A DNA stretch of 6,004 nt from contig WTJQ01000613.1 of NCBI GenBank assembly GCA_011524785.1, positions 1-6,004 of the forward strand, in the 5' to 3' direction. How positions within the stretch are numbered: position 1 is the first letter of the stretch; each line of letters opens with the position of its first letter. The translations under genes and the position numbers were made by a program. The notes below the pieces were generated by a model. That model was not told the DNA's origin. It was given only the letters and a program-made list of their open reading frames with translations, and did not search any database. This DNA comes from Planctomycetota bacterium. GTDB taxonomy: Bacteria; Planctomycetota; UBA1135; GCA-002686595. Shown in pieces: positions 1 to 5,639 of the stretch.

Positions 1-119
1 CGGCGCCGTGCTGTCTCCGGCGCCGTGATGTCTCCGGCGCCGTGATGTCTCCGGCGCCGTTATGTCTCCGGCGCAGTGATGTCTCCGGCCCAGTGTTGTC
101 TCCGGCGCTGTGATGTCCG
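1..119. repeat. 17-bp tandem direct repeat, seven units, open at the left edge
   Basis: Seven head-to-tail 17-bp units begin at 1, 18, 35, 52, 69, 86 and 103. The consensus is CGGCGCCGTGATGTCTC. Units 2 and 3 are identical, units 1, 4 and 5 differ from them by one base each, and units 6 and 7 differ by about three. A possible eighth unit at 120-136 matches only 11 of 17. The first eight bases, CGGCGCCG, are a perfect palindrome, so intact units place a palindrome every 17 bp. The period is not a multiple of three. TGA in most units closes the plus frames, while the minus strand of the consensus has no stop. There are no spacers, so this is not CRISPR. The array probably continues left of the window. 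It could be a minisatellite, an array of protein-binding sites, or part of a low-complexity minus-strand frame. Confidence 0.93.
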
Positions 120-223
120 CGTCGCGATGACGCCTGCCCCTCCGTGGCGCCGGAGCCGGAGTGACCCTGATGCCCCCGTGATCCGCGCATCGCGTTCTCT
201 CCACGGGTGCAGGGGGTCCTGCG

Positions 224-250
224 TTGCCGCCAAGCCTGACGCCGCGGCAA
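224..250 (-). terminator. Weak hairpin after the methyltransferase gene
   Basis: TTGCCGC (224-230) and GCGGCAA (244-250) form a perfect 7-bp inverted repeat around a 13-nt loop, starting 8 bp beyond the methyltransferase stop codon on the minus strand. No T-run follows in either direction, so it is a weak candidate for a factor-independent terminator. It may only be an RNA 3'-end stabilising hairpin or a chance feature of GC-rich DNA. Apart from this, 120-257 holds no gene or motif that I can support. Confidence 0.25.
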
Positions 251-257
251 GGCGCGC

Positions 258-1274
258 TCAGTCCACGCGGACGGCGGAGACCAGGGACCAGTAGCCGAAG
301 GTCGGGACCACCTCGACCTGGCCGAAGCCCCCGGCCTCGAGCAGCTCCGTGAGGTCCCGCGGCGTCCACTGGCGTCCCTCGGTCCACACGAGCATGTCGA
401 GGTTCACGAGGGCGTTCGCGAGAGGCCCCGCGCCGTCGTCGTCGACCAGCTTCTCGTGGATGAGCAGGCGCCCACCGGGCGCGAGGGCACCGCGCGCTCG
501 CGCCACCAGGCGCACCGCCTCCTCGTCGGACCAGTCGTGGAGGATCTGCGAGAGGAGCACCGCGTCGTGGGGGCCCGGCCAGGCGTCAGCGAACAGGCTT
601 CCCTCGACGGCGCGCACCCGCTCGCCGAGGCCAGCGTCCGCCGCGAACTCGTTGGCGAGGGGGACCACCGCGGGGATCTCGAGGATCGTGCAGGAGAGCT
701 GCTCGAAGCGGGTCGCCAGGGCCAGCGAGAGGGCCCCCGAGCCGCCGCCTGGGTCGAGCAGGCTGCGGGCGACCTCAAGAGGAGCGACCGCGGCCATGGC
801 CGCTGCGGGCCGGACGCTGATCGCGTGCATGGCCTCGGTGAAGGCCCGCGCCTTGGCCGGGTCCGCGGCGTGCTCGGCCCAGGGATCGCTCGCGTCGTAG
901 ACGCAGGGCCCGCCGGTGCGCAGGCCCTCCAGGACTCGTTCGGGGGAGAGGAACTCGTCGACCTCGAGGTCGATCAGCCCGGCGAGGGAGCCCTCCCGTC
1001 CTCGCACCGCCGAGGCGGCCACTGCCGCGGGCAGCGACCAGCGGCCGTCCGCATCGCGCTCCACGAGACCGCCGGCCCGCATGGCCGTCAGCCAGGCGCG
1101 GAGCCCTCGCGGGTGCGTGCCCGTGGCCTCGGCCAGGGCCTCGGCGGTGCGCGGCTCGGCGTCGAGGGCGTCGAAGAGGCCGGCACGCACCCCGGCCGCG
1201 AGGCCGGCCGAGAGGCGACCCGCCACGTAGGCGTCGTAGACGGGGCGATCGTCCTGGGATGCGGGGGTCGTCAT
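258..1274 (-). CDS. SAM-dependent O-methyltransferase (plant COMT / acetylserotonin methyltransferase-like)
   Basis: A 338-residue class I methyltransferase of the Methyltransf_2 type, which moves a methyl group from S-adenosylmethionine to a hydroxyl of a small, often aromatic, molecule. Residues about 15-80 look like the N-terminal winged-helix dimerisation domain, and the Rossmann domain follows. Motif I is DPGGGSG (174-180), with an acidic ribose-binding residue at E199. H246 in the HDWSDEE stretch (246-252) aligns with the family's catalytic base. APGGRLLIHEK lies at 265-275, and a family-like C-terminus contains FGYW (326-329). Length is normal. The ATG at 1274 is chosen because the family fold starts just after it; an upstream in-frame TTG at 1361 would add 29 unfamiliar residues. 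No Shine-Dalgarno is visible. Two departures from the usual pattern are Pro for the common Val in motif I and GSLF (225-228) where GDxF is usual. No biosynthetic partners are visible, so the substrate is unknown. Confidence 0.88.
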   Translation of the reverse strand: MTTPASQDDRPVYDAYVAGRLSAGLAAGVRAGLFDALDAEPRTAEALAEATGTHPRGLRAWLTAMRAGGLVERDADGRWSLPAAVAASAVRGREGSLAGLIDLEVDEFLSPERVLEGLRTGGPCVYDASDPWAEHAADPAKARAFTEAMHAISVRPAAAMAAVAPLEVARSLLDPGGGSGALSLALATRFEQLSCTILEIPAVVPLANEFAADAGLGERVRAVEGSLFADAWPGPHDAVLLSQILHDWSDEEAVRLVARARGALAPGGRLLIHEKLVDDDGAGPLANALVNLDMLVWTEGRQWTPRDLTELLEAGGFGQVEVVPTFGYWSLVSAVRVD

Positions 1275-1364
1275 GAGGGGGAGTCTGCGCTGCTGGGAGG
1301 GGGGCTGCCCATGGGGGCGGAAGGGCCGCAGGTGTGGCGAGCGCTGGAGCCGCGCACCCAACGG

Positions 1365-1402
1365 GCGCGCCCCGCGCCGCCGGGGGCGGTCGCGGGGCGC
1401 GC
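1365..1402 (-). terminator. Very stable GC hairpin downstream of the FKBP gene
   Basis: GCGCGCCCCGCG (1365-1376) and CGCGGGGCGCGC (1391-1402) are perfectly complementary over 12 bp. Inside them, CCGCC (1377-1381) pairs with GGCGG (1385-1389), leaving a 3-nt loop and one bulged T at 1390. The hairpin starts 20 bases after the FKBP stop codon on the minus strand. TTTT lies just before the stem in the transcript and no U-tract follows it, so it is not a textbook intrinsic terminator. Its position and strength suggest a terminator or a 3'-end stabiliser that separates the FKBP gene from the methyltransferase gene. The rest of the gap (1275-1364) shows no recognisable promoter. Confidence 0.55.
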
Positions 1403-1422
1403 GAGGGAAAAGGGCGAGCGGG

Positions 1423-2607
1423 TCAGTCCTGCACGCCGAGGGTCTCGACGTAGAAGACCAGGGTCGCGCCGCCCGGGATGGTCGGCGGCGAGCCGCGGTC
1501 GCCGTAGCCCAGGTCCGAGGGGATGACGAGGATCACGGCCCCGCCCTCGCCGATCAGCTGCATGCCCTCGGTCCAGCCGGGGATCACCTGGCTCAGGCCG
1601 AAGGAGATCGGCTGGCCGCGGTCGTAGCTGGCGTCGAACTGCTTGCCGTTGTCCGCGAGCCAGCCGCAGTAGTGGACCGTGACGCTGCTCATCGGGCCGG
1701 CGGGCTTCTTGCCCTCGCCCGCGCGGACGATCTTGTACTTGAGGCCGCTCGGGGTCGCCGTCAGCTCCTCGTCCGGCGGGAGCACGAACTCGGGCTTGGT
1801 GAAGGTGCGGGCGTCCTTGCAGGACAGCTGCCAGATGGTGTGCTCGTAGGGCTCGTCGATGCGGAGCTTCTGGAGCCACGAGGCGCCGACGGCCCGCGGG
1901 ATGCGCAGGTTGCAGCTGCCGCCGGGCTTGAGCACCGCGAGCGCCTGCTGGAAGAAGGGCAGCACGATGCGGGAGGGATCACCCGACAGGTCCTGACCGA
2001 GCATGCTGTCGGTGAAGAGCACCTCGCCCTCGGTCGAGTAGATGGCCCAGCCGATCTTGACGAAGCCGAAGGTGCCCGCGGGCTGGTCCCCGGAGCCCTC
2101 GGTGAGCGACTGCATCTGGACGCCGTCCTTCAGCTCGACGACGGGAGCGTCCGCTCTCCAGGGCTGGTAGGGCAGGGCGCGGTCGGTGACCTCGATCAGC
2201 TCGACGTCGAAGATGAGCGTGGCGTTGGCCGGGATGCGGGGCGGCGCGCCGCGCTCGCCGTAGCCGAGCGCGGACGGGATCGTCATCTTCCAGCGCGCGC
2301 CGGGCGTCATCAGCATGAGCCCCTCGTTCCAGCCGTCGATCAGCTGGCCGACCGAGAACTCGGCCGGCGTGCCGCGCTGGCGGCTGGAGTCGAAGACCTT
2401 CCCGTCGGTGGTCCAGCCGGTGTAGTGGACCAGGACCTTGTCCCCGCGGTTGGGCGGAGTGCCCTCGCCACCGGGGGTGAGGACGGAGTACTTGAGGCCC
2501 GAGGGGAGCTCGACGATCTCGGTGTCGTCGGGGATGGGCGGCGTGCCCTGGGGGTCCTGGGACATGGTGGCTGCGAGGGGCAGCAGCAGGAGGAGGGAGG
2601 TCAGCAT
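1423..2607 (-). CDS. Exported three-domain FKBP-type peptidyl-prolyl isomerase with a degenerate middle domain
   Basis: A 394-residue protein with a short hydrophobic N-terminus (about residues 1-14, a leucine run with no basic residue) that looks like a weak signal peptide, implying an envelope folding catalyst. FKBP domain 1 (about 33-141) and domain 3 (about 285-392) are canonical. Pocket residues resembling FKBP12's in domain 1 are Y62, F72-D73, F84, I90, W93, Y116 and F133; in domain 3 they are Y313, F324-D325, F336, I342, W345, Y368 and F385. Both carry the LGYG-RG-PP-IP signature. Residues about 158-263 follow the same layout (GVQMQSLTEGSG, VLKPGG, LRIP) but lack the pocket Tyr, Trp and LGYG, so this looks like a third, inactive FKBP unit. 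Most bacterial FKBPs carry one such domain. The ATG at 2607 is chosen for the signal-like start and because no nearby upstream start exists in frame; no Shine-Dalgarno is visible. It is divergent from the importer operon. Isomerase activity is inferred from the family. Confidence 0.92.
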   Translation of the reverse strand: MLTSLLLLLPLAATMSQDPQGTPPIPDDTEIVELPSGLKYSVLTPGGEGTPPNRGDKVLVHYTGWTTDGKVFDSSRQRGTPAEFSVGQLIDGWNEGLMLMTPGARWKMTIPSALGYGERGAPPRIPANATLIFDVELIEVTDRALPYQPWRADAPVVELKDGVQMQSLTEGSGDQPAGTFGFVKIGWAIYSTEGEVLFTDSMLGQDLSGDPSRIVLPFFQQALAVLKPGGSCNLRIPRAVGASWLQKLRIDEPYEHTIWQLSCKDARTFTKPEFVLPPDEELTATPSGLKYKIVRAGEGKKPAGPMSSVTVHYCGWLADNGKQFDASYDRGQPISFGLSQVIPGWTEGMQLIGEGGAVILVIPSDLGYGDRGSPPTIPGGATLVFYVETLGVQD

Positions 2608-2735
2608 GGTGAGGGGCCGCGGGTCGTGATCCCTGGCGGCGAGGGAGCGTAGCCCATCGCTGCCTCCGGTCGAGTTGGGACCCCGTCAACTCTTCCCGCC
2701 TCGACGCACCCCTCGGGGGGGCCTACGCTGCCCGG
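2608..2735. promoter_or_regulatory. Divergent intergenic region between the FKBP and importer genes
   Basis: These 128 bp must hold the start signals for both the FKBP gene (leftward) and the permease gene (rightward). On the minus strand TTGACG (2689 down to 2684) matches the -35 consensus TTGACA in five of six bases, but no plausible -10 lies 16-19 bp further on, so no promoter is called precisely. The region is too short and lacks the conserved core expected for a cobalamin riboswitch, and it has no AT-rich Fur-like box. A G-run at 2715-2721 lies about 15 bp before the permease ATG, too far for a good ribosome binding site. Confidence 0.45.
2672..2692. promoter_or_regulatory. 21-bp palindrome, candidate operator
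   Basis: GAGTTG (2672-2677) and CAACTC (2687-2692) form a perfect 6-bp inverted repeat separated by 9 bp. The centre lies 75 bp from the FKBP start and 54 bp from the permease start. The right half overlaps the -35-like TTGACG on the minus strand. This size and placement suit a dimeric repressor or activator acting on one or both divergent genes. No regulator gene is in the window and the sequence matches no operator that I recognise. Confidence 0.35.
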
Positions 2736-3803
2736 ATGGACCCGGCGTCGCGCTCCCTCCGCCCCCTCCTGCTGGGGGGAGGCGCCGCGCTGGTCGCCCT
2801 CGTGTTCGGCGGGGTCGTCCTGGGGACCTCCGGGACCAGCACGCCGGACCAGGCCCTCCGCGGCATCAGCGCCGCCCTCGGCTGGGCCGAGCCCCTGGAG
2901 CCCGCGGCCCAGGCCATCCACGAGCTGCGCCTGTGGCGGGTCCTCTGTGCCTCCCTGGCCGGGGCCGCTCTGGCGCTGTCGGGCGTCTATCTCCAGGGCC
3001 TCTTCAGGAACCCCCTCGCGGCCCCGGGCCTGCTCGGGGTGTCCACGGGCGGCACCCTCGGCGCGACCCTCGCGATCCTCGTCCTGGGGGGCTACGGGCC
3101 GCAGCTCCTGCTCGAGGGCTCGCGCGCCTGGACGCCCTACGCGCTCTCGGGCGCCTCGTTCCTCGGCGCCCTGGCCACGGTCTCCCTCGTCCTCGGGCTC
3201 GCGCGGGGCACCGCGCGCACGGATCCCGGCACGCTGCTCCTCGTCGGCGTGGCGGTCAACGCGACCCTCGGCGGCGCGTTCGTCGCGGTGCAGGCGTGGG
3301 TCCTGGACGACTGGCAGGTGTCGCAGGCGCTCCTCGCCTGGAGCTTCGGCACCCTCGACGATCGGCAGGCGTACCACGTCTGGATGATCGCGGCGGGCCT
3401 GGTGCCCGCGCTCCTCGTGGTGCCGCGCACCGCGTTCGCGCTCGACCTCTTCCAGGGCGGCGAGACCGACGCCCGGCGCCTCGGCGTGGCGACCGGCACG
3501 ACGCGTGCCCTCGTCGTGGTCGTTGCGAGCGCGGCCACGGCCTGCGCCGTGTCGGCGGTCGGGGCGATCGGCTTCATCGGGCTGGTCGTGCCCCACATCG
3601 CGCGCCGACTCGTGGGTACCGGGCATGCGCGCCTGCTCCCGGCCGCGGCCGTCCTCGGGGCCCTGCTCCTCCCCGCGCTCGACCTGCTCCAGCTGGCGCT
3701 CCTCGATCGGAGGTTGCTGCCCCCGGGCGCGGTGACGGCCCTGCTCGGCGGGCCGTTCTTCCTCTCGATGCTGCTGCGCCACGCGCGGGGGAGGGACCTG
3801 TGA
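2736..3803 (+). CDS. FecCD-family ABC transporter permease (metal-chelate or cobalamin uptake)
   Basis: A 355-residue inner-membrane permease of the FecCD/BtuC family, which forms the translocation path for iron-siderophore, haem or cobalamin uptake. The protein is strongly hydrophobic, with about nine or ten membrane segments (for example near 10-30, 70-88, 97-119, 137-157, 214-231, 255-275 and 297-320). Family signatures are LRLWRVL through LSGVYLQGLFRNPLAAPG (64-98), the cytoplasmic coupling-loop stretch DARRLGV (245-251), GAIGFIGLVVPHIARRLVG (276-294) and PPGAVTALLGGPFF (329-342). The first signature has Trp where the family usually has Pro (LRLPR). The length is typical of the family. 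ATG 2736 gives the expected N-terminus, though no close Shine-Dalgarno is seen. It overlaps the ATPase gene by four bases, implying translational coupling. No substrate-binding protein or outer-membrane receptor is adjacent, so the cargo cannot be named. Confidence 0.95.
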   Translation: MDPASRSLRPLLLGGGAALVALVFGGVVLGTSGTSTPDQALRGISAALGWAEPLEPAAQAIHELRLWRVLCASLAGAALALSGVYLQGLFRNPLAAPGLLGVSTGGTLGATLAILVLGGYGPQLLLEGSRAWTPYALSGASFLGALATVSLVLGLARGTARTDPGTLLLVGVAVNATLGGAFVAVQAWVLDDWQVSQALLAWSFGTLDDRQAYHVWMIAAGLVPALLVVPRTAFALDLFQGGETDARRLGVATGTTRALVVVVASAATACAVSAVGAIGFIGLVVPHIARRLVGTGHARLLPAAAVLGALLLPALDLLQLALLDRRLLPPGAVTALLGGPFFLSMLLRHARGRDL

Positions 3804-4600
3804 CGGCCCCCCCGCTCCTCGAGGCCCGCGGGCTGCGCTTCGGCTACGAGCCGGGACAGGAGGTCCTGCGCGGGGTGGACCTCACCCTCCGCGCGGGCGA
3901 GATCCTGTTCGTCCTCGGCCCCAACGGGTGCGGCAAGACCACGCTGGTGCACCTGCTCTGCGGCTGCCTGGAGCCCGCGGCCGGGGCGGTCCTGCTCGGT
4001 GGGGAGGACGCGCGCGCTCTCGACGCGCGCCGCTGTGCGCGCGCCGTGGCGGTGGTGCCCCAGGACCTCGACGGCGTCGCGGGGGTGCCCGTGGAGCGCT
4101 TCGTGCTCGGGGGACGCTTCCCGCACGTCCCCGCGTGGCGCTCGCCCTCGGCCCACGACCGCGCCCAGTGCCGCGCGGCCCTCGAGCGGACCGACGCCGC
4201 AGGCTTCGCAGCGCGCACCCTCGGGCAGCTCTCCGCCGGCCAGCGCCAGCGCGTGCACCTGGCGCGCGCCCTGGCCCAGGAGTCCCCGGCCCTGCTGCTG
4301 GACGAGCCGACCTCCGCGCTGGATCCCGGGCACCAGGTCGAGGTCCTGGACCTCGCCCGAGAGCAGGCCGCCGCCGGGAGCGGCGTGCTGGTCGTGACGC
4401 ACGACCTCAACCTCACCAGCCAGTACGCCCAGCGCGTCCTGCTGCTGGCGGACGGGGCCGTCGCGGCGGAGGGCACCGCGGCGGAGGTCCTCCGCCCGGA
4501 GACGCTCCGCCCGGTCTACGGCGAGCGCCTGTGGTTCGGGACCTTTCCCGACTCCGGGCGACCGATCGTGCTGCCTCGCGGTGGCGACGCGTCGGAGTGA
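3800..4600 (+). CDS. ABC transporter ATP-binding protein, FecE/FhuC/BtuD-like
   Basis: A 266-residue cytoplasmic ATPase that powers the permease encoded just upstream. All nucleotide-binding elements are present: Walker A GPNGCGKTT (40-48), Q-loop glutamine Q88 in VVPQD, signature LSAGQRQRV (144-152, Ala for the usual first Gly of LSGGQ), Walker B ALLLDEP (164-170) with catalytic E169, D-loop SALD (172-175) and switch histidine H201 in THDLN. The C-terminal stretch with GTAAEVLRPETLRPVYG is typical of the FecE/FhuC/BtuD group. The start is GTG at 3800, overlapping the permease stop as GTGA, with a purine-rich GGGAGGG ribosome binding site a few bases before it. Earlier in-frame starts would run back through the permease gene. 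Being in one operon with a FecCD permease, it acts in metal-chelate or B12-type import; the substrate is open. Confidence 0.95.
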   Translation: MTAPPLLEARGLRFGYEPGQEVLRGVDLTLRAGEILFVLGPNGCGKTTLVHLLCGCLEPAAGAVLLGGEDARALDARRCARAVAVVPQDLDGVAGVPVERFVLGGRFPHVPAWRSPSAHDRAQCRAALERTDAAGFAARTLGQLSAGQRQRVHLARALAQESPALLLDEPTSALDPGHQVEVLDLAREQAAAGSGVLVVTHDLNLTSQYAQRVLLLADGAVAAEGTAAEVLRPETLRPVYGERLWFGTFPDSGRPIVLPRGGDASE

Positions 4601-4605
4601 CGCCC

Positions 4606-4618
4606 GCGCGGAGCGCGC
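4606..4618. terminator. Small GC hairpin in the convergent gap
   Basis: GCGCG (4606-4610) and CGCGC (4614-4618) form a 5-bp stem with a 3-nt loop, filling most of the 18 bp between the ATPase stop (TGA ending at 4600) and the fabI stop (4619-4621 on the opposite strand). No T-run follows on either side. It could weakly serve both transcripts, but the stem is short enough to be chance at this GC content. Confidence 0.25.
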
Positions 4619-5392
4619 TCAGATCCCCATGATGTGGAAGCCCGCGTCCACGAAGAGGACGGAGCCCGTGATGCCCCGGGAGTGGGGGCCCACCAGGAAC
4701 TGGCAGGTGTCGCCGACCTCCTCCGAGGTCACGTTGCGGCGCATCGGCGCGTGCTCGGCGATGCGGTCGAGCATGTCGGAGAAGTCCTTCACGCCCGACG
4801 CCGAGAGGGTGCGGATGGGGCCGGCGCTGACCGCGTTCACGCGGATGCCGCGCGGGCCGAGGTCCGCGGCGAGGTAGCGCACGCTGGCCTCGAGCGCGGC
4901 CTTGGCGATCCCCATGACGTTGTAGTTCGGCACCACGCGCTCGGCCCCGATGTAGGACAGCGTCACGATCGAGCCCTCGCGCCCCTCCATCAGGGGCAGC
5001 GCGCGCCGCGCGACGGCGGTCAGGGAGTAGGCCGAGACCTCGTGGGCGAGCATGTAGCCCTCCTTCGAGGTGTCGAAGAAGTTGCCCTGGAGCTCCTCGC
5101 GCTTGGCGAAGGCGATGGCGTGCACCAGCGCGTCGAGACCGCCGAACTCCTTGCCGACCTCCTCGAAGCAGCGGTCGATCTCGTCGGGCTGCGTCACGTC
5201 GCAGGGGAGCACGATCGAGCCCGGGATCTCGGCGGCCAGCTGGCGGACGCTCTTCTCGAGCCGCTCGGTCGCGTAGGTGAACGCGAGGCGCATGCCCGCG
5301 TCGGCGAGGGAGCGCGCGCAGCCCCACGCGAGGGAGCGCTTGTTGGCCACGCCGAGGATGAGACCGGTCTTTCCTTCCAGGAGCTTCGTCAT
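4619..5392 (-). CDS. fabI: Enoyl-[acyl-carrier-protein] reductase (NADH), FabI
   Basis: A 257-residue short-chain dehydrogenase that performs the last reduction of each fatty-acid elongation cycle, turning trans-2-enoyl-ACP into acyl-ACP in the cytoplasm. FabI hallmarks are the nucleotide-binding GVANKRSLAWG (14-24), CDV (64-66), LSYIGAERVVPNYNVMGIAKAA (145-166) with catalytic Y147, Y157 and K164, SAGPIRTLSASG (189-200), F204, and the ending FVDAGFHIMGI. The near-identical flanks of the active site and the length separate it from ordinary SDRs and from FabV and FabK. A94 sits where E. coli FabI has Gly93, a triclosan-contact residue; alanine there also occurs in other natural FabIs. ATG 5392 is chosen because GAGG lies 6 bp upstream and the FabI fold begins at once. 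The frame stays open far upstream, but that part resembles nothing in the family. It appears monocistronic and converges on the ATPase gene. Confidence 0.97.
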   Translation of the reverse strand: MTKLLEGKTGLILGVANKRSLAWGCARSLADAGMRLAFTYATERLEKSVRQLAAEIPGSIVLPCDVTQPDEIDRCFEEVGKEFGGLDALVHAIAFAKREELQGNFFDTSKEGYMLAHEVSAYSLTAVARRALPLMEGREGSIVTLSYIGAERVVPNYNVMGIAKAALEASVRYLAADLGPRGIRVNAVSAGPIRTLSASGVKDFSDMLDRIAEHAPMRRNVTSEEVGDTCQFLVGPHSRGITGSVLFVDAGFHIMGI

Positions 5393-5639
5393 GAGGGACC
5401 TCGAGCCGCACACGGTAGCGAGCGCAGGTCCCAGGCGCGCCAAGCCGAAGCCCCAAACGGGGGCTCTCAGGAGGGGAATCGCGCCCTGGGCGAGGAGCAG
5501 ACCGGGCGGTCGGCGGATTTTGCATGGGGCTCTTCGTCCTGCAGGCATGAGCCGCGGCTTCGAACACGGAATCCCCGGTCGAGGGTGGCCCCCCCAAGAT
5601 CGCTGCGGCCGCCTAGTCTCGATGGCGCCCTGACGCCCC
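5393..5639. other. Divergent spacer between fabI and the right-edge gene
   Basis: This 247-bp stretch should contain the promoters of fabI (leftward) and of the partial gene (rightward). It holds the fabI ribosome binding site (GAGG on the minus strand, bases 5399-5402) and a small hairpin about 57-73 bp before the fabI start, AGCCCC (5449-5454) with GGGGCT (5460-5465) around 5 nt. A slightly AT-richer patch lies at 5517-5524 (ATTTTGCA), but no pair of -35 and -10 boxes with proper spacing is convincing on either strand. I see no gene or RNA here. Confidence 0.4.

Noticed and set aside
1..136. CRISPR array
   Set aside because: The 17-bp units abut directly with no unique spacers and are shorter than CRISPR repeats; no cas gene is present.
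456..1526. Long plus-strand open frame opposite the methyltransferase
   Set aside because: It is antisense to a gene with clear family motifs, extends into the FKBP gene, and its product is Arg/Gly/Ala/Glu-rich low-complexity sequence as expected for shadow frames in GC-rich DNA.
2608..2735. Cobalamin riboswitch or Fur box before the importer operon
   Set aside because: The region is only 128 bp, shows no B12-box-like conserved core, and has no AT-rich 19-bp dyad.
2601..3782. Long minus-strand open frame opposite the permease
   Set aside because: The product is extremely Glu/Arg/Gly-rich with no fold signature and is the reverse frame of a well-supported FecCD permease.
3137..4402. Minus-strand open frame across the permease and ATPase
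   Set aside because: It is antisense to two genes with full motif sets and has no recognisable domain; composition explains it.
5400..5530. Sigma-70 promoter for fabI (TACCGT or CAAAAT as -10)
   Set aside because: Neither hexamer has an acceptable -35 box at 16-19 bp, so the call would rest on about three or four matching bases in GC-rich DNA.
5555..5580. tRNA-like T-loop (CTTCGAA)
   Set aside because: The flanking bases do not form the T stem, and no acceptor, D or anticodon arms can be drawn around it.
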